From Bdellovibrio sp. (GTDB lineage Bacteria > Bdellovibrionota > Bdellovibrionia > Bdellovibrionales > Bdellovibrionaceae), in assembly GCA_025359945.1 (NCBI GenBank), contig JANYDD010000089.1, forward strand, positions 30,378 to 94,377: a DNA stretch of 64,000 nt, read 5' to 3'. The notes under the pieces were generated by a model. It was given only the letters and a program-made list of their open reading frames with translations. It was not told where the DNA came from and ran no database searches. Numbering within the stretch: the stretch's first letter is position 1; the number at the start of each line of letters is the position of its first letter. The translations under genes and the position numbers were made by a program. Positions 51,713 to 60,441 of this stretch are shown one piece after another.

Positions 51713-51726
51713 AATAAAACTCCAAG

Positions 51727-51771
51727 TGTATATTCAATGCCAAACTGAAACGCAAATGTGAAACGCAAATG
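51727..51771 (-). promoter_or_regulatory. Perfect 13-bp tandem repeat and candidate promoter of glyA
   Basis: TGAAACGCAAATG is repeated head to tail at 51746-51758 and 51759-51771. Reading toward glyA, TTTGCG in the repeat and TATACA (51732-51727) are 18 bases apart and could be -35 and -10. Direct repeats over a -35 element are typical of binding sites for some activators or repressors. The leader to the TTG would be short. Confidence 0.4.
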
Positions 51772-51873
51772 CACAACGGTGAACTTTAGATATTTATCAA
51801 CAAAAAAGTAAAGTCATTTATAAGTTTTAAATTTTTTTGGATCCGGGTAGAAATTTTTTTTGTGGTGAAACAA

Positions 51874-52365
51874 CTAAGTCGGAAATGGGCCGCTAATTTG
51901 CGCTGTTCTTAGAGAATGCCGACCCCCTTCAAAGGGCGTTTCTAAAAAGCACTTTAAAATTTCAAAGCAAAGTTCGTGATCTGAAACTCGCGCTCCCAAG
52001 CAAATCACATTAGCATTATTGTGTTTCCGAGCTAATTCCGCGGTCTCTAAATTCCAGCAAAGGGCGGCTCGAATATGGCTGAACTTATTGGCTCGCATGG
52101 CCATTCCCTGTCCAGACCCACAGATCAACAAGCCATAGGTAGTTAAAGGAATCGGCGCAGCAGATTCGTTGGGAACTATCGAAATCGCAGGAATTTTTTT
52201 ACAAACTAAATCGGCAAAGCTTGGGTAATCGACCCGTTCACTAGTTTGAGGTCCAAGGTCAAAGGTCTCGACCTGAGCCGACCAAATAGGATCAGTTATA
52301 AAACTTAAAATTTTAGATTTTAGCACTAGTCCCGCGTGATCAGAAGCGACAAACAATTTGATCAT
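51874..52365 (-). CDS. rpiB: Ribose 5-phosphate isomerase B
   Basis: RpiB interconverts ribose 5-phosphate and ribulose 5-phosphate. The motif VASDHAGLVLKSKI and the active-site cysteine segment YGLLICGSGQGMAMRANK identify it. The ATG at 52365 is chosen over a frame opening 21 bases earlier because it forms an ATGA overlap with the fabF stop. At 163 residues it is a little longer than the common 150, owing to an inserted loop around residues 55-65 (AISIVPNESAAPIP). Placement between fabF and glyA is seen in other bacteria. Confidence 0.92.
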   Translation of the reverse strand: MIKLFVASDHAGLVLKSKILSFITDPIWSAQVETFDLGPQTSERVDYPSFADLVCKKIPAISIVPNESAAPIPLTTYGLLICGSGQGMAMRANKFSHIRAALCWNLETAELARKHNNANVICLGARVSDHELCFEILKCFLETPFEGGRHSLRTAQISGPFPT

Positions 52366-53603
52366 ACTTGAGAAAAAACAACACAAGCGTTGGTGCCGCC
52401 AAAACCAAAGGAATTATTTAGGGCGTGCCTGATTTTTTTTGGTTTAGCGCGATGAGGAACCAAATCAATGTCACAAGATTGGCTAGGGTGGTCCAGGTTA
52501 ATTGTTGGTGGAGCGATTTGATTTAAAATCGAGTAAACACAAATAGCACTTTCCAATGCTCCTGCTGCGCCCAACGTGTGTCCCGTCATACTTTTTGAAC
52601 TTGAGACTGATAATTTGTAGGCGTGATCTTTAAAGACTGATTTAATAGCCCCGATTTCAAGTTCATCACCGGCCGGGGTACTGGTTCCGTGGGCATTGAT
52701 ATAATCAATTTGGTCTTCGTTTAACGCTGCTTTTTGCAAAGCCCTTCGAATTGCAAGTTGAGCCCCAATCCCTTCAGGTGATGGAGTTGTCATATGAAAA
52801 GCATCCGCAGATGCGCCGTATCCGGAAATTTCACACAAGATATTTGCATTTCGTTTTTTGGCAAATTCGTATTCTTCTAATACTAAAATCGCAGCCCCCT
52901 CGGACAAGACAAAACCGTCGCGGTCTTGATCAAAAGGTCGACTTGCCCTTTCTGGAGCCTCATTTCTAGTGGAAAGTGCCCGCATCGCCGAAAAACCACC
53001 CATCGCCATCATGCAAACGGTACTTTCTGCTCCGCCTGCGATCATCACGTCGGTGTCGCCGTTACGAATATAACTAAAAGCTTCGCCGATAGAGTGAGCA
53101 CTGGAAGCACACGCGGAAGTCACTGAATAATTGGGCCCGCGAAATCCATGCGCAATGGAAACCTGGCCTGCTGCCAGATTGGTAATGACCATTGGAATAA
53201 AGAAAGGGCTCATCCGACTGGGTCCCTTTTCAAGCGATTTTTTGTACTGTTCTTCAATCGATGGAAGGCCGCCCATTCCCACACCGATAATCACACCGGT
53301 TTGGTTTTTAACCTCTTCGGTCATTGGCAAGCCAGACATTTCTAGCGCCATCTGAGTACAAGCCAAAGAATAATGAATAAAAAGATCCATTTTTTTTTGT
53401 TCTTTTTTGGGAACAAAAAGATCCGAGTTAAACCCTTTGACCTCGCCTGCGATATGAACATCAAGGTTGTCTGTATTGAATTTGGTGATGCGCCCTATAC
53501 CCGAACGCGATTCAACCAAACCCGACCAAGTCTCTTTCATAGTCAGTCCCAAGGGACTGACACAGCCGACTCCCGTTACTACAACCCTGCGTTTTTCAGA
53601 CAT
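52362..53603 (-). CDS. fabF: Beta-ketoacyl-ACP synthase II
   Basis: FabF elongates acyl-ACP by condensing it with malonyl-ACP in the type II fatty-acid system. The catalytic cysteine is in SVTSACASSAHSIGEA and the two histidines in NAHGTSTPAGD and MTGHTLGAAGALE. It has 413 residues, the standard length. It starts at ATG 53603, 20 bases after acpP, and its stop overlaps rpiB. The order acpP-fabF is the usual one. Confidence 0.96.
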   Translation of the reverse strand: MSEKRRVVVTGVGCVSPLGLTMKETWSGLVESRSGIGRITKFNTDNLDVHIAGEVKGFNSDLFVPKKEQKKMDLFIHYSLACTQMALEMSGLPMTEEVKNQTGVIIGVGMGGLPSIEEQYKKSLEKGPSRMSPFFIPMVITNLAAGQVSIAHGFRGPNYSVTSACASSAHSIGEAFSYIRNGDTDVMIAGGAESTVCMMAMGGFSAMRALSTRNEAPERASRPFDQDRDGFVLSEGAAILVLEEYEFAKKRNANILCEISGYGASADAFHMTTPSPEGIGAQLAIRRALQKAALNEDQIDYINAHGTSTPAGDELEIGAIKSVFKDHAYKLSVSSSKSMTGHTLGAAGALESAICVYSILNQIAPPTINLDHPSQSCDIDLVPHRAKPKKIRHALNNSFGFGGTNACVVFSQV

Positions 53604-53623
53604 TTTGTTTATTCATGAAAGGA

Positions 53624-53884
53624 TTAAACTTTACCTTTTTTTTCTAAATAAGAGGCGACGTCTCCGACCGTTCTTAATTTTTCAGCTTCTTCGTCAGGAA
53701 TTTCCAAATCGAATTCTTCTTCCATCGCCATAACTAATTCGACGATGTCCAAGCTGTCGGCGCCAAGGTCTTCGATAAACGAAGCTTCGGATTTTACTTT
53801 TTCGGGATCTACACCCAACTGTTCGACAACGATTTCTTTGATTTTAGGGTTTAAACCCACTTTTGCCTCCATCTCTGTGCTCAT
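53624..53884 (-). CDS. acpP: Acyl carrier protein
   Basis: The 86-residue acidic protein carries the growing acyl chain on a phosphopantetheine arm attached to the serine in [15 protein letters not shown] precedes the ATG. Compared with typical ACP it has an N-terminal extension of about eight residues (MSTEMEAK). The 224-base spacer to fabG is A/T-rich and may hold a separate promoter, as expected for this highly expressed gene, but no clear one was found. Confidence 0.96.
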   Translation of the reverse strand: MSTEMEAKVGLNPKIKEIVVEQLGVDPEKVKSEASFIEDLGADSLDIVELVMAMEEEFDLEIPDEEAEKLRTVGDVASYLEKKGKV

Positions 53885-54108
53885 GTTTTACCTCTTCTTT
53901 AATTTTTACTTCTTTAAATTCCTACTTTTAGATCTCCACTTTAAATTTTTTTATAAATTTATTGTTTTTTACTTCGAAACTAGAACTTATTTCTTCCGCT
54001 TTCTTAGGATTCAACCCATTCACCCAGTAAACTTTTTGTGCACTTATGTTTTCAAATTTCAACACTGGCAAACTTAAATTTATACTTGATCCTGATTTTG
54101 GCCAGACC

Positions 54109-54861
54109 TCAGTTCATAAATACGCCGCCATTTACATGCAAAGTTTGACCCGTCACATATGATGACAAATCACTCAGCAAGAAAAGCACAGCATACGCAA
54201 CTTCATTTGGTTCCGCAATTCTTTGCAAGGGAATTCGGCTGAGAATTTCTTTTTTTACCTGATCAGATAATTTATCAGTCATGTCAGTCGCAATATACCC
54301 AGGTGATACCGAATTAATTCTGATTCCTCGGCTGGCCACTTCCAGGGCCACAGATTTTGTCAATCCGGAAAGTCCAGCTTTGCTTGCGGCGTAAGCAGCT
54401 TGACCGATATTTCCGGTCGATCCTATCACGCTCGAAATATTTACAATGGCGCCACTCCTTTGCTTTAGAAAATATTTTACCGCGGCTTTGGTCACTACGA
54501 AAGTGCCGATAAGATTAGTTTGGATCACGGATTGAAAATCCTCTGTCTTGGTTCTTATTAAGAGCTGATCTTTTGAAATTCCGGCGTTATTGACAACCCC
54601 ATCACACCCACCTAACTTTTCAAAGGCTGCGGCCAAAGCCTCTTCAGTTTGAGCGGGCTCAGTCAGTTGAAGTGGAAAACAAAAGTGCGCTTTCGCGGAG
54701 CCCGATTCGGTGATCTCTGATAAAAGTTTTTGTGCGGCGGATTCTTGCGACGAGTATGAAAAGGCTACCTGAGCTCCTCGAAGTGTAAGTTCTCGAACGA
54801 TAGCCGCACCGATGCCACGGCTGCCGCCAGTAACGATTATCTTTTTGTTTTCAAACTTCAT
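54109..54861 (-). CDS. fabG: 3-oxoacyl-ACP reductase
   Basis: FabG is the NADPH-dependent reductase of the elongation cycle. The SDR motifs are complete: TGGSRGIGAAIVREL, NNAG, the serine of NISSVIGS and YAASKAGL with tyrosine and lysine. At 250 residues it has the usual length. The start overlaps the fabD stop by 4 bases. A 224-base gap separates it from acpP. Confidence 0.95.
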   Translation of the reverse strand: MKFENKKIIVTGGSRGIGAAIVRELTLRGAQVAFSYSSQESAAQKLLSEITESGSAKAHFCFPLQLTEPAQTEEALAAAFEKLGGCDGVVNNAGISKDQLLIRTKTEDFQSVIQTNLIGTFVVTKAAVKYFLKQRSGAIVNISSVIGSTGNIGQAAYAASKAGLSGLTKSVALEVASRGIRINSVSPGYIATDMTDKLSDQVKKEILSRIPLQRIAEPNEVAYAVLFLLSDLSSYVTGQTLHVNGGVFMN

Positions 54862-55838
54862 TGCGGCTGATCCGGTTTGTAGTTTTCTAAAGTATTGATT
54901 TCTTCTAACGAATTCATATTGAAAACTCGGAAACCATTCGAGTCAATTTTTTTTAATAGGCCTTTCAGAACAGTGCCGGCTCCACACTCGATACAGTTTT
55001 GGATCTGATCAGCGGATTTCATCAACGAAACACTTTGTGTCCAAAGAACGGGCGAAGAAATTTGCTGGATCAGATTTATTTTTAATTCTTCAGATTTCCA
55101 ATGAGCTTTCGCCGTTTTATTTTGGATGATGGAAGTTTTGGCGTTTTTAAAAAGGATGCTTTCAAAAAACTCGCTCATTCCAACTTCCGCTTTTTCCATT
55201 AACGGCGAATGAAATGGCGCTGAAACATTAAGAACAATGCATTTAATCTTTTTTGAAACTCCCGGAAAAACATCTTCAAATTTGAGATGGGTTTTAAAAA
55301 AATCCAAAGCTTGCACTTCTCCACTGATAACCACTTGTCCTGGGCTATTGAAGTTGGCCGGAGTGACCACGCCTTTTTTTTCAGTGACCTGGACGTAGTT
55401 GCAAAGTGCGGTGACTTCTTCGTCCGACAACCCCAGCACCGCTAACATTCCGCCCTTTCCGACGGGGACGCTGGACTGCATCAGCTGACCTCGACGGCGC
55501 ACGGCTTTAACAGCGGTCGAAAAGGCTAGGGTGTCGGCAGCAACGAAGGCTCCGTATTCTCCAACCGAGTGACCCAATAAAAAATTTAATTCTAAGGGTA
55601 AAATTGATTCCAGTACTTTTAAGCTTGCTACTGAAACCGTAAGAATTGCTACTTGAGTATTCTCGGTCAGGCTTAAATCAGACTCAGAACTATCGAAACA
55701 TAATTTCTTTATATCCAAAGACAAAGCTTCCGAGGCCTCTTCAAAAATTAATTTCGCAACCTTGAATTGCTCGAACAAAAATTTTCCCATGCCTGGAAAT
55801 TGGCTTCCCTGACCTGGAAATAGGATTGACGCTTTCAT
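54858..55838 (-). CDS. fabD: Malonyl-CoA:ACP transacylase
   Basis: FabD loads malonyl groups onto ACP. The N-terminal LFPGQGSQFPGMGK and the nucleophile motif LLGHSVGEYGA are diagnostic, and a histidine in SAPFHSPLM completes the dyad. At 326 residues it is slightly longer than the common 310. It starts four bases after the fabH stop and overlaps fabG by 4 bases. Confidence 0.95.
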   Translation of the reverse strand: MKASILFPGQGSQFPGMGKFLFEQFKVAKLIFEEASEALSLDIKKLCFDSSESDLSLTENTQVAILTVSVASLKVLESILPLELNFLLGHSVGEYGAFVAADTLAFSTAVKAVRRRGQLMQSSVPVGKGGMLAVLGLSDEEVTALCNYVQVTEKKGVVTPANFNSPGQVVISGEVQALDFFKTHLKFEDVFPGVSKKIKCIVLNVSAPFHSPLMEKAEVGMSEFFESILFKNAKTSIIQNKTAKAHWKSEELKINLIQQISSPVLWTQSVSLMKSADQIQNCIECGAGTVLKGLLKKIDSNGFRVFNMNSLEEINTLENYKPDQPQ

Positions 55839-55842
55839 GGAA

Positions 55843-56832
55843 TTAAAACTTCACAACGGCACTGCCTGAAGTTAGACCTGCACCAAACGCGGTTAATAAA
55901 AGTGTCTGGCCCCGTTTGATTCGTCCGTCTCGGAACGCCCAATCCAGTGCGACGGGGATGGTGGCCGCGGAAGTATTTCCCATCTCGTGAACAATACTGA
56001 TCACTTTTTCTTTGGGAAAGTCGAAAAAATGAGCGACGGCTTCCATAATACGATAGTTGGCTTGGTGAGGAATCAACCAATCAATATCTTCGACTGTTAA
56101 CTGATTGAAGGCCATAGCTTGCTCGCACGCGCCAGCCATAGTGCGAACCGCGTTTTTAAAAATTTCGCGGCCTTTCATTTTCATAAAGTTTTCTCGGCGA
56201 TCCAAAAGCTCGTGAGTGATCGGAGTCTTCGATCCCCCGGCTTGCAAAAAGAAAAGATCTGCTAAAGATCCTTCTGCTCCTAAATGGGTGGAACAAACAA
56301 CCTGGTGGTCGTCGGGCTGCGCACGACCTAAGATCACGGCACCCGCACCATCGCCAAACAGAATGCAAGTGTCGCGATCTTTGTAATCCACATAACGATG
56401 GATCACTTCGGCACCCACCAAAAGAATATTTTTATACTGGCCTGATCTGATAAAGTTGTCGCCCACACTTAAGCCGTAAATAAATCCAGAACAAGCAGCT
56501 TGAAGGTCAAAGGCCGGAATACCTTTGCAACCTAATTTGCTTTGAAGAATGCACGCAGAACTTGGCATCAAATGATCCCCGGTCACGGTGCAAAAAATAA
56601 TCATATCCAGCTGGTCAAAAGTGATCCCGGCAGATTCAAGTGCTTTGTTTGCCGCTCTAAGTGCAAGGTCAGTGGTGGCCTCGTCGTCAGCGCAAATGTG
56701 CCGGCGCTCGATTCCAGTTCTTTCTTTGATCCAAGCATCAGTGGTCTCGACCAGTTTTTCGATATCGAAATTAGTCAAAACTTTTTCCGGCAGGTAGGAA
56801 CCAGTTCCGGCAATCCGAGTTCGATAGCTCAA
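55843..56832 (-). CDS. fabH: Beta-ketoacyl-ACP synthase III
   Basis: FabH starts fatty-acid synthesis by condensing acetyl-CoA with malonyl-ACP. The catalytic triad is visible: cysteine in LQAACSGFIYG, histidine in WLIPHQANYRI and asparagine in EMGNTSAATIP. The start is TTG 56832 with AAAGG 8 bases upstream. It has 329 residues. Only four bases separate it from rpmF; plsX, which commonly lies between these two, is absent here. Confidence 0.95.
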   Translation of the reverse strand: MSYRTRIAGTGSYLPEKVLTNFDIEKLVETTDAWIKERTGIERRHICADDEATTDLALRAANKALESAGITFDQLDMIIFCTVTGDHLMPSSACILQSKLGCKGIPAFDLQAACSGFIYGLSVGDNFIRSGQYKNILLVGAEVIHRYVDYKDRDTCILFGDGAGAVILGRAQPDDHQVVCSTHLGAEGSLADLFFLQAGGSKTPITHELLDRRENFMKMKGREIFKNAVRTMAGACEQAMAFNQLTVEDIDWLIPHQANYRIMEAVAHFFDFPKEKVISIVHEMGNTSAATIPVALDWAFRDGRIKRGQTLLLTAFGAGLTSGSAVVKF

Positions 56833-56836
56833 GCTA

Positions 56837-57025
56837 TCAACCTTTCGCTAGACTGATCTGTTGACCTTTAAAATAGTAGGCCCCGTCAGTACCTTTGTAG
56901 GCTCGGTGAGGACGCATCAGCTCTTTGGTTTTTTGATCTACTGAAATAGCTGGCATTTCAAGGCCATCGTGACTTCTTCGCATGTCTCGGCGTGAACGGC
57001 TGGTTTTTTTCTTAGGTGTAGGCAT
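56837..57025 (-). CDS. rpmF: Ribosomal protein L32
   Basis: This 62-residue basic protein has the L32 pattern: PTPKKKTSRSRRDMRRSHDG at the N-terminus and HRAYKGTDGAYYFKGQQI near the C-terminus. It lacks the four-cysteine zinc site of the C+ form, so it is the zinc-free (C-) type. It follows yceD, as in most bacteria, and precedes fabH directly. Confidence 0.95.
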   Translation of the reverse strand: MPTPKKKTSRSRRDMRRSHDGLEMPAISVDQKTKELMRPHRAYKGTDGAYYFKGQQISLAKG

Positions 57026-57112
57026 TTTGTAGACTCCTCAAAATTTAAAATTTTTTTAGATAGACTTGAAGCCATCTCAAAATATCGCCTTTTTGACAAT
57101 CAAAATCAAAAA

Positions 57113-57676
57113 TCAATGGTCTTTGTGATCTACTTTTATTTTTTTAAGAACTGAAAACGGAGATTCGGGCTTTTCAAAAGGCTCGTGGTAATCAAAACTC
57201 TTCCCGCGAACAAACAAGTGACACTGTGAACAATTGCCGTCTTTATCCTCCGCGGGGACAGGATTAAAAGGAATTTCCATCCCTACCACCTCGTGCAAAT
57301 ATTCTCCCAAATCGAAGGAATCACCACGGTATTCAACTACCGATGGTCCGTCATTGCTAAGGTCCGAAATATGGTTGGGCTTAGCGTAAAAACCGTCGCG
57401 GGGCAGGTCTGCTCCGGGGATCAGCAGCTCCTTAAAGGTTTGGTCTATACTAAAAACAAAATCGTCTCCGCATCTTGAGCACAATTCGCCGCTGGCCGTT
57501 TTAATCGAGCCTCGAAACTCAAAATTGGTGTCGTCAGCCAAGGGTTTAATAAAAAAGTGAACTTCATAGGGTTTAGCGCCAATTAAGTCCGACAGAGAAT
57601 CTGTCAATTCACCGGTTTTTCGGGTCATATGGTAGGTGGCTCCCAGGTCGGGAACGTCTTTTAAGCGAATTTTCAT
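57113..57676 (-). CDS. YceD/DUF177 family protein
   Basis: This 187-residue protein is the DUF177 member that regularly precedes rpmF; family members are linked to 23S rRNA and ribosome metabolism. Two CxxC-type pairs, CSRCGDDF and CSQCHLF, are visible and probably bind zinc. The ATG at 57676 is chosen because AGAGG lies 5 bases before it, whereas a GTG six bases further up has no room for a site. A 10-base inverted repeat (57677-57686 with 57715-57724) spans its upstream region and contains the ribosome site. Confidence 0.85.
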   Translation of the reverse strand: MKIRLKDVPDLGATYHMTRKTGELTDSLSDLIGAKPYEVHFFIKPLADDTNFEFRGSIKTASGELCSRCGDDFVFSIDQTFKELLIPGADLPRDGFYAKPNHISDLSNDGPSVVEYRGDSFDLGEYLHEVVGMEIPFNPVPAEDKDGNCSQCHLFVRGKSFDYHEPFEKPESPFSVLKKIKVDHKDH

Positions 57677-57694
57677 AGGCACCTCTAGTGTAGC

Positions 57695-58198
57695 TTGGGG
57701 ACTAGCCTTATAGAAGAGGTGCCTGCCGAGATCAATTGGAACTTTTCAATCGAGTCTTATTTACTGAATATTTTCAACTTTGGCTTCGACGACCGAGAGT
57801 CCAGAGCTTGCTATATGCCTCCAAAAATCATGGCTGCGGTTAATAAATTTCGGCGAAAGGTCAGAAACTTTCCCGAAAGGTTTTCCAAAATGCTTATTTG
57901 GGATACAGGATTTTTAATAACGAATTGGGGAAAAGGCTACGGTAAAGTGGGAGTGCGATTAGGAATAGACATTGCCTTTAGAAATTTGAAACTGAACCGC
58001 CTGGAGACGGGCATTGAGCCAAAAAATCTGCGGTCAATAGCATTAGCCAAAACCATCGGAATGGAACGAGAGGGATACAGCGAAAAGCGACTTTATTTGC
58101 GAGGTCAATGGCTTGACATGGTGATTTTTGTGGCGAGAAGCGAAGATTTTGGAATTGAATGGAAGCCACAAAAACAAAAAAAAAGGGCGAGGTTTTAA
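57695..58198 (+). pseudogene. RimJ/RimL-type GNAT acetyltransferase remnant
   Basis: The last 95 codons clearly match the C-terminal half of a GNAT N-acetyltransferase: NWGKGYGKVGVRLGIDIAF (acetyl-CoA loop region), LETGIEPKNLRSIALAKTIG, then EREGYSEKRLYLRGQWLDMV. The first 70 codons do not continue the fold. In another frame at about 57725-57830 a segment with DQLELFNRVL and WLRRP looks like the missing N-terminal half, so at least one frameshift has probably split the gene. The start used here (TTG 57695) is nominal. Translation into a full enzyme seems unlikely. Confidence 0.6.
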
Positions 58199-58537
58199 AT
58201 GAGCCAGATGATTATTTTTTTATCCATTTTGTTTTCCGGTCCGTCATTTGCGGATTCCTCTTACACAACCAATCAGCTCTCGCAGCTTTGGCTAAGCGAA
58301 AGCATTTATTTTAGCCCGAAAAACAAGGACGACCACATTTTGTGGAATGGAGTCTTTTATGACTACTCAACAAAGAAATGCACCGAGGTTCACCAAGCGG
58401 ACGACGGGACAATAAAGTCCAAAGATATTAAATGCGATTCAGCTTTTCTAAAGAAAGCGGAAGAACCCTATTTGAAAATGACGGCACTGGACTCAGTGGC
58501 GAGTTTAAGGAAACAGACGGTGGATGGTTGCTGGTGA
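58199..58537 (+). CDS. Small secreted protein, probably frameshifted near its 3' end
   Basis: The 112-residue product starts at ATG with GGGCGAGG about 7 bases upstream and has a signal peptide (IIFLSILFSGPSFA). The mature part has two cysteines and no known family. After about residue 93 (EEPY) the annotated frame becomes unlike the rest. A one-base shift at about 58477, in the run ATTTGAAAAT, gives FENDGTGLSGEFKETDGGW and then LLVNYLAGD, with a stop at 58557. That ending reads much more like protein, so a recent frameshift or a base error is likely. Confidence 0.6.
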   Translation: MSQMIIFLSILFSGPSFADSSYTTNQLSQLWLSESIYFSPKNKDDHILWNGVFYDYSTKKCTEVHQADDGTIKSKDIKCDSAFLKKAEEPYLKMTALDSVASLRKQTVDGCW

Positions 58538-58946
58538 ACTATTTAGCTGGCGACTGAATCACCCAGAAAATTATTAAAATTTCTGCGACTCCCAAAGCCC
58601 CTCACGAAAAAATCTTGCGCATGGATTTTTAATAAAGAAATTCCCGTCCAATTCAATAGCTTTGAATAGTGGAGTGAAATACTCACCAATTAGGATTCAC
58701 TGACTTCATCAATCCCGAAATGCGACCACACCAAATGGTACTGGATCCCGGGGCCGACGTATTAAAATTTCCTTCGCTAGAGCGGCGATCAAAATTTCGC
58801 CCAAATTTTTTGTCTAACTTTTATGAAAGGAACTCCCAAAGGGAAATTTTGCTTGCCGCGGATCTTTCTGGTTTTGTGTTTGATAAAGATCGTCGCCGGT
58901 ACCCGGCTTTTTATTCCCGGTACTTAGGGCCGCTTATTGGCTTTGC
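58538..58946. other. Gene-poor stretch of about 400 bases
   Basis: Apart from the 20-base frameshifted end of the preceding gene I see no supported gene. A frame at 58720-58950 (76 codons) has no ribosome site and no family resemblance. The region lies between a decayed GNAT gene and an ATPase gene and is probably eroded sequence. Confidence 0.55.
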
Positions 58947-60125
58947 CTAAAGTTTTTCGAAGTTTTTGATCCACTCTGTCCAGTGAAGGCATTGGACACT
59001 CCCTATCCGCCGCGCAACTGGGTGTTGCGAAACGAAGAATAGCTGTTTGATCTCGGGGACATCCTGGGCCAGCAATTCAAACTTTCGCACTGCGGACTCA
59101 TCGATATGGGTGGATGATTTAATTTCGACCGCGATATTGGATTTAAATCGCGAAAGAATAAGATCAATTTCCAAGTTATTTTTTGTGGCCAAATACGAAA
59201 TGCGAAAATCCTTTTGAAAGTATTCATTTAGTTTTACAACTTCTTGAACGATCAATTGTTCAAAAAGCTCGCCAAAAAAAGAGGTGCCAGGTGACGCCGA
59301 CGACGAGATGTTGCCCGCAAGCGAATTTCTAACTCCTAAGTCAAACAGGTAAAACTTTGGGTTTGATTTTTGACTTTTTCGGACCGACTGATGGAATGCA
59401 GGCAAACTCCATCCTAAATAAGTTTCTTCTAAAATTTGAAAATAATTTTGAACAGTTTTGTGATCAACGCCGACTTCATGTCCGATTTTTGAGAAGTTAA
59501 TTATTTTTCCACTCATCTGAGCTGCAACTTCTAGAAACGCCCGAAAGGGATCAATTTTTCTTAAGACTTGTTCAAGTCTGATTTCCTCACGAAGGTAAAC
59601 TTGACAATAGGATTTTAAATAAGCAGCTTTGTCTGATTCGTCTGGAGTTGAAATCAAAGTCGGCAACGAACCCCATCGAAGAACCTGGTTCAGATCAAAT
59701 CCCTGCGGCCATTCCAAAAAGCTTAGCGGAAAAAGTGAATTCAGATAGGCCCGACCCGCCAGCAAATTGGCTCCGCCTCGGCGCAATTTTCGCGAGCTAG
59801 AGCCCGTTAAAATGAATTTCACTTTAAGTTCTTCGATTGCCTTGTGGACCACGTTTAGAATCTTCGGAACTTTTTGAACCTCATCCAAAAATACCCAGGA
59901 GTATGTTTTTTGCGTGGATCTTATTTGTTGAAACAAGGACATGGGCTCTTTGGAATAGTGCGCTTCCATCTCAGGGTCTAGAAAATCGATTTTCAATATT
60001 TTTGAATCTGGCAGATCAGGATTCTTCAAAAACTGCTGAGAAATGAATAAAGACTTGCCCGTACCACGAGCTCCGAACATAAAAAAGCTGTGTGATTTTG
60101 TTGGCTTAACGATTCTAGGGATCAT
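58947..60125 (-). CDS. AAA-type ATPase with DUF4143 domain (first copy)
   Basis: This 392-residue protein has a P-loop (FGARGTGKSLF), a Walker B-like region (WVFLDEVQKV), sensor-type LTGSSSRKLRRGGANLL, and a C-terminal DUF4143 domain ending with a nuclease-like core (LEIDLILSRFKSNIAVEIKSS). Proteins of this type are common in accessory regions; they are suspected of DNA or defence-related roles but none is firmly assigned. Its 5' end overlaps remnant sequence of another such gene on the other strand. It is about 25% alike in layout to the copy at 62420. Confidence 0.85.
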   Translation of the reverse strand: MIPRIVKPTKSHSFFMFGARGTGKSLFISQQFLKNPDLPDSKILKIDFLDPEMEAHYSKEPMSLFQQIRSTQKTYSWVFLDEVQKVPKILNVVHKAIEELKVKFILTGSSSRKLRRGGANLLAGRAYLNSLFPLSFLEWPQGFDLNQVLRWGSLPTLISTPDESDKAAYLKSYCQVYLREEIRLEQVLRKIDPFRAFLEVAAQMSGKIINFSKIGHEVGVDHKTVQNYFQILEETYLGWSLPAFHQSVRKSQKSNPKFYLFDLGVRNSLAGNISSSASPGTSFFGELFEQLIVQEVVKLNEYFQKDFRISYLATKNNLEIDLILSRFKSNIAVEIKSSTHIDESAVRKFELLAQDVPEIKQLFFVSQHPVARRIGSVQCLHWTEWIKNFEKL

Positions 60126-60228
60126 AATCCCAAATTGTCTGCGATTTAGGGAGTATGGTCAATTCAGAAGTTCTGTTTCGGACGTTTTCTGCAACTGCAA
60201 TACCACTTCCTTCGATGGTGCAACTTCG

Positions 60229-60429
60229 GTGAAAAGTTGGAACAAAGTGAATTATTGGGCAGAAGGGGACTACGAAGTTGACTTTGTAGTTGAACACCTG
60301 GGGCAAATTATTTCCATTGAAGTGAAATCTAACAGAGAAAAACGGGCTACAAGCCTGGATAAATTCCTCAAAAAATTTCCAAAGGCAAAAACGCTCTTTA
60401 TCACCAAGGAAAACTTATGCCAGGTTTGA
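60229..60429 (+). pseudogene. C-terminal fragment of a third DUF4143 ATPase
   Basis: The segment from about 60229 matches only the last domain of DUF4143 proteins: SWNKVNYWAEGDYEVDF, then GQIISIEVKSN (the D...ExK core) and KTLFITKEN. No ATPase domain precedes it. After a one-base shift at the stop the reading continues as FESDPVHFIEFPRSEVIF, which also fits the family end, so the fragment is both truncated and frameshifted. It lies opposite and downstream of an intact member. Confidence 0.7.
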
Positions 60430-60441
60430 ATCGGATCCCGT

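Noticed and set aside
51713..51873. Glycine riboswitch upstream of glyA
   Set aside because: The spacer is only 161 bases, AT-rich and lacks the paired GG-rich aptamer elements; the tandem repeat explains its regularity better.
58720..58950. 76-codon reading frame on the plus strand
   Set aside because: No ribosome site and no recognisable family; it runs into the 3' end of the ATPase gene and has an irregular composition.
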